From Chamaea fasciata (lineage: Eukaryota; Chordata; Aves; Passeriformes; Sylviidae), in NCBI GenBank assembly GCA_029207755.1, contig JARCOQ010000025.1, positions 3,836,820-3,900,819 of the forward strand: 64,000 nucleotides of DNA, in the 5' to 3' direction. Below are positions 58,801 to 64,000 of the stretch, piece by piece. Numbering within the stretch: the first letter of the stretch is position 1; each line of letters opens with the position of its first letter. The notes below the pieces were generated by a model. That model saw only the letters and a program-made list of their open reading frames with translations, was not told where the DNA came from and ran no database searches. Both the position numbers and the translations under genes were made by a program.

Positions 58801-61800
58801 GGTTGAATAGCTTGGCTAAACTTAGTACAGCCATCAGGCACACAGAGCTTGCAGTGTGCCATCTGGTTCCTAAATGTTGAAGCCCTCTTGGGTGCAGATG
58901 GACAGTCATTATGAAATTTGTGTAGGTGTTCAGCTGTCTGTGCTGCTCTCGTGGATGCCAGCCCTCCAGCAGAGCCAGAGGAATGGCAGATATGTCACAT
59001 TTGGCCACTTATGTTTGTGGTCTGATTTTGTCATTTAATCTGACAACGAAATAGGTTTCTGACAAGGGCCTAGACCACAAGCTGTTCTGTGTGGGGTGCA
59101 GACATGTCCTTTCACTGTTGCCCCTGGGGCAGTAACAGGATCTGAGGGACAGTGCAAGTTGAATCAGCTGCTTTTTATCCAAAGGAAGAAGTCCACGTTC
59201 CACGATTCTTGACTGCTAAATCCCCATGCTAAAACGATTGATTCACAGACAGCATCAAAGGGAATGAGGCCTGGCCCCGGCCCCAGATGCTTCTCCAAGA
59301 AGCCTTACCCCTTCCCCTGACTGTCCCATCTCTTGTGCTGCAGTGGATAACATCCTGGTCCCGGAGAACCGGGCTCACCTGTCGCTGGAGGCCCAGCTGA
59401 AGGAGCTGCTGGAGAAGCTGGACACGGTGAGCACCATGCGCTCCAGCGGCGCCCGGACGCGGCGCATCCGGCTCCTGCGGCGCGAGATCAACTCCATCCG
59501 CCACAAACTGGCCCAGCAGCAGAGCAAGGCCCTGCCCAACGGGGACACTGTGCCACGGGAGGGGCTGGAGACAACATCCAGGGAAGGGGATGAGGAAGGG
59601 GAGAAAGGTGAGCAGCAGGATTTTGATTCCAGGTCTCTCGTCAGCAGTCAAAACCTGCTGTTTCTCCTGTGACCTTAGTGGAAGATGGGGATGGCTGTTG
59701 GTAGCTTTGGGAGTGACTCTTGCTAAAATGTTCAAGCAGATTTTTTTCTTCCTGTAGCAGATGGTGCCAAGCTCCCGCAACCTCCAACCCTGGAGCCCAC
59801 AGGACCTGCACCCACCCTCTCAGAGCTGGACTCTCTGCAGGACCCTCCAACACTCAAACCCATCAGTGAGAGCAGGTCCCTGAACCAGCTGCCGAGGAGG
59901 ATGGTGTCGGACAGGGAGCTCTTTGACAAGAAGGCTCTGCAGCAGGAGAGCCAGGCTTTCCAGCGCCTGCTGTCCAACAACGGCCTCAACGGCCTGGCCC
60001 TGCCCCCTGCGGACAGCCCTGCCAGCCCCGCCCTCAGCAGCGTGGGCCGGAGGACGTCTGTCCTTTTTAAAAAAGCCAAGAACGGCGTGAAGCTGCAGAG
60101 GGGTCTGGAGTGCTCCCTGGAGAACGGGGAGGAGCACAGGCAGGACGGGCGGCGCTCACCCTCCTGCCCCGACGGGGAGCGACAGGCGCGGAAACGGCCC
60201 CAGAGCAGGACCTGCAGTGACAGCAGTGGGGAGAAGTCACCCCGGCAGGCAGCACAGAGAGGTGAGGAAAGGCTGCATGTGACGCTCAGGGCCAGCTGAC
60301 ATCGTGGTGTTGGGTCCCAGGTTGTACTCAGTGATCTCAGAGGTTTTATGTAATTGGTTCTGTAATTCCTTGGGATTCCTTTTCCTTCTGGAAGCTGTGA
60401 GATGGGGCTGAGGAAGGGAAAATCCTGGGGCTGAGTAAAAACTTCTGCATCCAAACTACACACCCAGAACTGACTTTATGCTTAGAGGAGAGTCCAGTCC
60501 TCATAACCTGGTGAAAGCCGCATCTCTTCACATGTTTGTAAACGGGGCAGACATGTCCATAATGAGCTGCACTTCTCCATTGACTGTACATGTTGGTTTT
60601 GTTATCGTAGCTCATCTCTAGTCACCTTCATTTTAGACATTTAAAGGTACCAAGATGAATCCCAGGGCAGTCAGAAGTAACTCTCCTATCTGCCAGGCTG
60701 CTGTTAGAGGGACTTTTCCATTTTTTGTAGGGCAAGCCAATGTGCCCAGCTGGTTGAAAAGCTGTTGAGTGCCTGGCTGGAGACTCTGGGCTGAGGTGTT
60801 GGCATTCTTGCCCGTGTGGAAGGGTTTGTGTTGGCTTAGTCACTCCTAGGAGTGAGTGTTTCCTGCTGCAGAAATGATGGATTTAGTTGGAAGTGTTCAC
60901 ACTGTGGAGTAACTTAAACATTACTTTGAAATCGCTTCTGGAGTTAAAATAAAATTAGTTAAAATACCAAGCAAATTCCTTTTCAGATTAGATCTGCAAA
61001 TGAGAATAAGCAGCTGAGATGAAATTTGGAAAGATAGAAGAGGAAAGAAACATCTGAGTGACAGCACTGTAGTTTCTTTTTAATTCTGTGTGAACAGCCA
61101 TTGTGGTGACAGTTCCCATCAGGAAGGTTTGACTTAGCCTACACCTCAAATATTATCTTGTAGTTATTTGGCTATCATAAGGTTACAAGAATATTGAGAC
61201 TGGGAGGAAGGCAGTGGAATGTGGGGATTGACTTGTCAGGACAGTTGAAAGGAAACACAGATGACTTCTCCAAAGAGTGGAGGGACTCACCATCATCATC
61301 TCTTGGTAATTAAAGCAGAAAGTTGTCATTCACACTGGGCGGAGGTCAGAATGAGAGGCTGAACTTAAAAAAAAAAGGGGTAATAAAGGCAGGGTGCTGG
61401 AAAATCACTGATAATGGACAGTAGCATTTATCCTCTGCTGAAACAGCACAGCTGGCTTTTTTCTGAGTTACACCCCTGCTTTGTGATTCAGCTCCAGCTC
61501 CCTCCACAATTTCAAACACAATTGATTTCTCCTAACTAGAGGGAGTGTCTGATGTCATGAATCTGTGTTACTGCAGAAGCAGGTCAGTGTGATGGGGATT
61601 TTCACAACAAGGTCTTTCCCAGGAATGTGCTTTTTGTGACAATCCCATATTTACAGCTGGAAAAAACCACCAGAGGCTTTGCCATGAATTTGCCCTTTGT
61701 GTGGCTGTTGGACTTGTGAGCCCGTGGGAGTGTGAGGGTGCTGGGTCCGTGGGCTGGGGGAAGGCCAGGGTCACCTGGCTCCTTGTGCCTGCTCTGGGCT

Positions 61801-64000
61801 TGGGGATGCTCTCAGGGGTCACTCCTTGTCATTCTCATTTGTCTCCTTGGCAGGAGTGACCAATGGCTTTGCAAAACATGCAGGGAGTGGCTCTGACTCG
61901 GAGTGCAGCTCTGCCCTGGGCAGTGGGCTGGTGTTTGAGGCCTGCAGGTAAGTGCCCCAGGCAGAACTGTTCCCTGGAACACCTTCTGTGTCTGGATTAA
62001 TCTCTCTGATTCTGTTCTTTGACTTCCTAGCTCCAAACCCAGCCCAGACTGTTACTTATCTATGTGTTGACTCTAAAACACAAAAAGCTGCTGAGTTTTC
62101 ATCCTGTCCTCTTAAGCTGCAGGTCCCAAAAGCAGTGTTTGATTTTTCAAGCAAGTGAATGCTTACACTGCTCTTTCTCAGTGCATGCGCATCCTCTCTG
62201 TTGATGCAGTTCTTGAGAACCAAAACTTGGAAAAACTTGAATTCAGATTTTCAGTTCAGCACTGCAGGTAAAGCTGAACTTTTTACCACCTACTAAACAG
62301 CTGCTGTCTTCCTCTCAGAAGTTTCAGAGCAGAACTGGGCGCTTCAAACATGATAGAACAGACTTAAAGGAAGCACCTGACATCTTTTGATGTCTGATGG
62401 ATAACTTGTGCTATTATTCTGTTCAGGAACAGCTCTGTTTACTCTTTTCTCCAGTGTTTCTTTTCCAGCAGCAAAATCACTTACAATAAGTTACTTATTA
62501 GAAAACTGTAAAAGAAAAAATGAAACTACAATATGCAAAAAAATATGATTGCTCGAGGTGGAGGTAGTCCATTTTCTGAAATGTTTGTAGTAAGGGGGTG
62601 AAAGGATGTTCAGGATATGGGCTGACAAAGTCCAGTTTCATACTGGAGTTGTACTGGAGGGCTGCTGTGTCATCTCTCAAGCCTGTACACAACTGGTGCA
62701 GCTCATGCAAGCTCCAGGCATCATTACATCAGCTCTCAGGCATGAAGCCTTCACTGGGTGTCCTCCTCATGCTTACAGCTGGGTTTCTGTGAGGCCTTTT
62801 CATGGCTCATGGCAAAGCTGGGATGATGTCCAGTGTGCTTTCACCAGAAGAGATCACATTTTGCACAAGTATTCAGTGCCCTTTCCGTGTCAGTGATGCA
62901 CCAGTGCAGTAATTTTTCAGTACTTTAACCTGGTTTGAGGAATCCATTGTCTTTGTTGTCCAGGATAATCTGTTTTCTCCTAATGCTCTACTTTCCCAAA
63001 TCTTCCTGGCAGTGGTTTGATGCCTCCCAAGCGGAGTCGAGGGAAGCCGGCTCTGTCTCGGGTGCCCTTCTTGGAGGGTGTGAATGGAGACTCTGATTTC
63101 AGTGGCTCAGGTGAGAATTGCTGCCCAGCACCCCCTGCTCTGGACCCACCTGAACCAGGGGGAACACATCTCAGAGCACACCAGGAGCCAGTCCTGCACA
63201 AACGACCCAGGCTGGACCTGCCTGGGCACTATTACCTGCTTTGTTACAGATTTAGCTTATTGCATAGAACATCCTTCCTGCTTCCACCTGTCCTGGTTGC
63301 CTGTGCCCTGTGTTCTCCTTGGAGGCCTGCTTTCTGTAGGGGCTGGTGTGTGTAATGTGCCTGTCACTGTTTCCTCCTGTTTTGGGACTAGTTCTCTTTA
63401 ATGATGGTGTAACACAAACAGGAAATCATAATTATGAGAGGGGTCTCTCTGGAGATGACTTCATAGCTGTTCCCTCTGGTGTTGCTTGCAGGGTCTTTGT
63501 AACAAAGTTGTCTTTGTCAGGCTGTGTTGTAGGTCTGTAAAATTGTCACATTGCTGTAGTACTCCCCCAGGCAGTGCACCATCCTCCTGTGCTCACACAA
63601 CCTGACTGTTGTGTTTCTTAGGGTGTGTCATTGCAGGTTTATGCTGGAGGCCCTGGTACTCCTGTGCCTTTCTGTGCTGGCTCTTGTCGTGGCTCTCTGA
63701 GAATCATTATTATCCTGGCCCTTGTGTGTCTGCTTTGGAGATGAGCTCACAGAGTGAGGCTGCTGCCATGAGAACTGGAATCAGTGGGACAGTTCTGGGG
63801 TTTGGAATATAATTTCATTGCTGAAAGAATACATTTGGAGTGCAGTAGTGGAGAAGCACATCAGATCTGTCCTGCCAGGGTGCTCAGCTGGGTTGTACTC
63901 AGCATTTTCTAGATTCAGTTTCCAATGCCAACATTTCAACATTTTCCCCAGAGCAAGCAGTACTTGCTGTAAATTTTTCATTAATGAAGATTGCTCCTTT
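51503..64000 (+). CDS. BRPF3: BRPF3, bromodomain and PHD finger protein 3 (3' end outside window)
   Basis: BRPF3 is a scaffold and histone-reader subunit of HBO1 (KAT7) and MOZ/MORF acetyltransferase complexes in the nucleus. Exons in the window are 51503-52887, 53827-53983, 55399-55530, 57457-57585, 57946-58258, 59344-59607, 59758-60261, 61854-61947 and 63013-63110. They total 3076 nt, about 1025 codons. Order of parts: N-terminal basic region (MRKPRRR), EPL-like segment (about 130-205), PHD1 (about 214-263), zinc knuckle, PHD2 (about 325-390), basic linker, bromodomain (about 585-700, with conserved Tyr647-Asn648), and Ser/Pro-rich tail. The C-terminal PWWP domain is missing because its exons lie past 64000. 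The family protein is about 1200 residues. BRPF3 rather than BRPF1 or BRPF2 is supported by close match along the N-terminus and tail and by neighbouring MAPK13. Confidence 0.95.
53827..53983 (+). CDS. BRPF3: BRPF3 coding exon 2
   Basis: 157 nt, encoding [16 protein letters not shown] through [12 protein letters not shown]. Acceptor CTTCCTTCAG. The donor is the weak CAG|GTACCC, chosen because it joins in frame to KEQDEKTSA. Confidence 0.93.
55399..55530 (+). CDS. BRPF3: BRPF3 coding exon 3
   Basis: 132 nt, 44 codons, [20 protein letters not shown] to KLKREQ. A charged, helical segment between the PZP module and the bromodomain. Acceptor GTCTTGCAG, donor CAG|GTAGGG. Confidence 0.95.
57457..57585 (+). 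CDS. BRPF3: BRPF3 coding exon 4 (bromodomain start, GC donor)
   Basis: 129 nt, encoding [15 protein letters not shown] to EPVNLNE. Opens the bromodomain. Acceptor TTGGCAG. The donor is GAG|GCAAGT, a GC-AG intron, because only this boundary keeps the frame into VPDYLEF. Confidence 0.94.
57586..57591 (+). promoter_or_regulatory. BRPF3: Non-canonical GC 5' splice site
   Basis: GAG|GCAAGT has strong U1 complementarity apart from the GC, typical of genuine GC-AG donors. Using the nearby GT at 57590 instead would break the reading frame. Confidence 0.9.
57946..58258 (+). CDS. BRPF3: BRPF3 coding exon 5 (bromodomain)
   Basis: 313 nt, encoding [20 protein letters not shown], then [20 protein letters not shown] to FSWED. 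Contains the acetyl-lysine-binding Asn648. Acceptor ATGTTTAG, donor G|GTGAGT. Confidence 0.96.
59344..59607 (+). CDS. BRPF3: BRPF3 coding exon 6
   Basis: 264 nt, encoding [20 protein letters not shown] through [19 protein letters not shown] and a low-complexity end. Acceptor TGTGCTGCAG, donor G|GTGAGC. Confidence 0.94.
59758..60261 (+). CDS. BRPF3: BRPF3 coding exon 7
   Basis: 504 nt (501 if the distal acceptor is used). Encodes the Pro/Ser-rich tail with [10 protein letters not shown] and the conserved [20 protein letters not shown]. The acceptor TAGCAG is a tandem NAGNAG, so the two transcripts would differ by one Ala. Donor G|GTGAGG. Confidence 0.93.
61854..61947 (+). CDS. BRPF3: BRPF3 coding exon 8
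   Basis: 94 nt, encoding [20 protein letters not shown] to FEAC plus two bases. Acceptor CTTGGCAG, donor AG|GTAAGT. Confidence 0.93.
63013..63110 (+). CDS. BRPF3: BRPF3 coding exon 9
   Basis: 98 nt, encoding [20 protein letters not shown] then [13 protein letters not shown] plus one base. Acceptor TTCCTGGCAG, donor G|GTGAGA. The next exon, expected to start the PWWP region, is not in the window. Confidence 0.93.
63111..64000 (+). other. BRPF3: BRPF3 intron continuing past the window edge
   Basis: Intronic sequence after exon 9. I found no exon resembling the PWWP domain before 64000. Confidence 0.8.

Overview
The window looks like a bird nuclear genome. It holds split vertebrate genes with GT-AG introns and CpG-island promoters, and the repeats are mostly fragments of CR1, the dominant avian LINE. 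Gene order is MAPK14, MAPK13, BRPF3, all on the + strand, the same as the order I recall for human 6p21. I cannot name the species.

Region by region: (1) 1-640 is AT-rich flank with no recognisable gene. (2) 640-25.9 kb is MAPK14 (p38-alpha). It has a CpG-island promoter, 12 coding exons plus one alternative exon, and a 3'UTR with a probable poly(A) signal at 25859. The exons were joined by hand and give 360 codons, the same length as mammalian p38-alpha. (3) 25.9-28.5 kb is intergenic and carries a small CR1 tail. (4) 28.5-38.8 kb is MAPK13 (p38-delta). It has 12 coding exons and 365 codons, and its exon phases match MAPK14 exon for exon, as expected of tandem duplicates. (5) 38.8-45.5 kb is intergenic, with CR1 fragments, a possible LTR and a 36-A tract. 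(6) 45.5-47.2 kb is the CpG island expected to drive BRPF3. (7) From 51.5 kb to the window edge is BRPF3, the chromatin-reader scaffold of HBO1/MOZ-type acetyltransferase complexes. Nine coding exons (about 1025 codons) are present. The C-terminal PWWP exons lie beyond 64000.

The most informative structure concerns RNA processing. Coding intron 8 of both p38 genes begins with an exact minor-spliceosome (U12-type) donor, GTATCCTTT, and has branch-point-like elements 13-14 nt upstream of each acceptor. In MAPK14 this intron feeds two 80-nt alternative exons (9a and 9b), which encode the two known p38-alpha variants. Exon 9a has a U2-type donor and exon 9b a U12-type acceptor, so the two exons should be unable to splice to each other. 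That gives a built-in explanation for mutually exclusive use. BRPF3 has a GC-AG intron and a NAGNAG acceptor.

MAPK14 and MAPK13 encode stress-activated MAP kinases. BRPF3 is a linked but functionally separate chromatin gene. I found no evidence of an undescribed multi-gene system; the unusual signals are in splicing, leader sequences and repeats.
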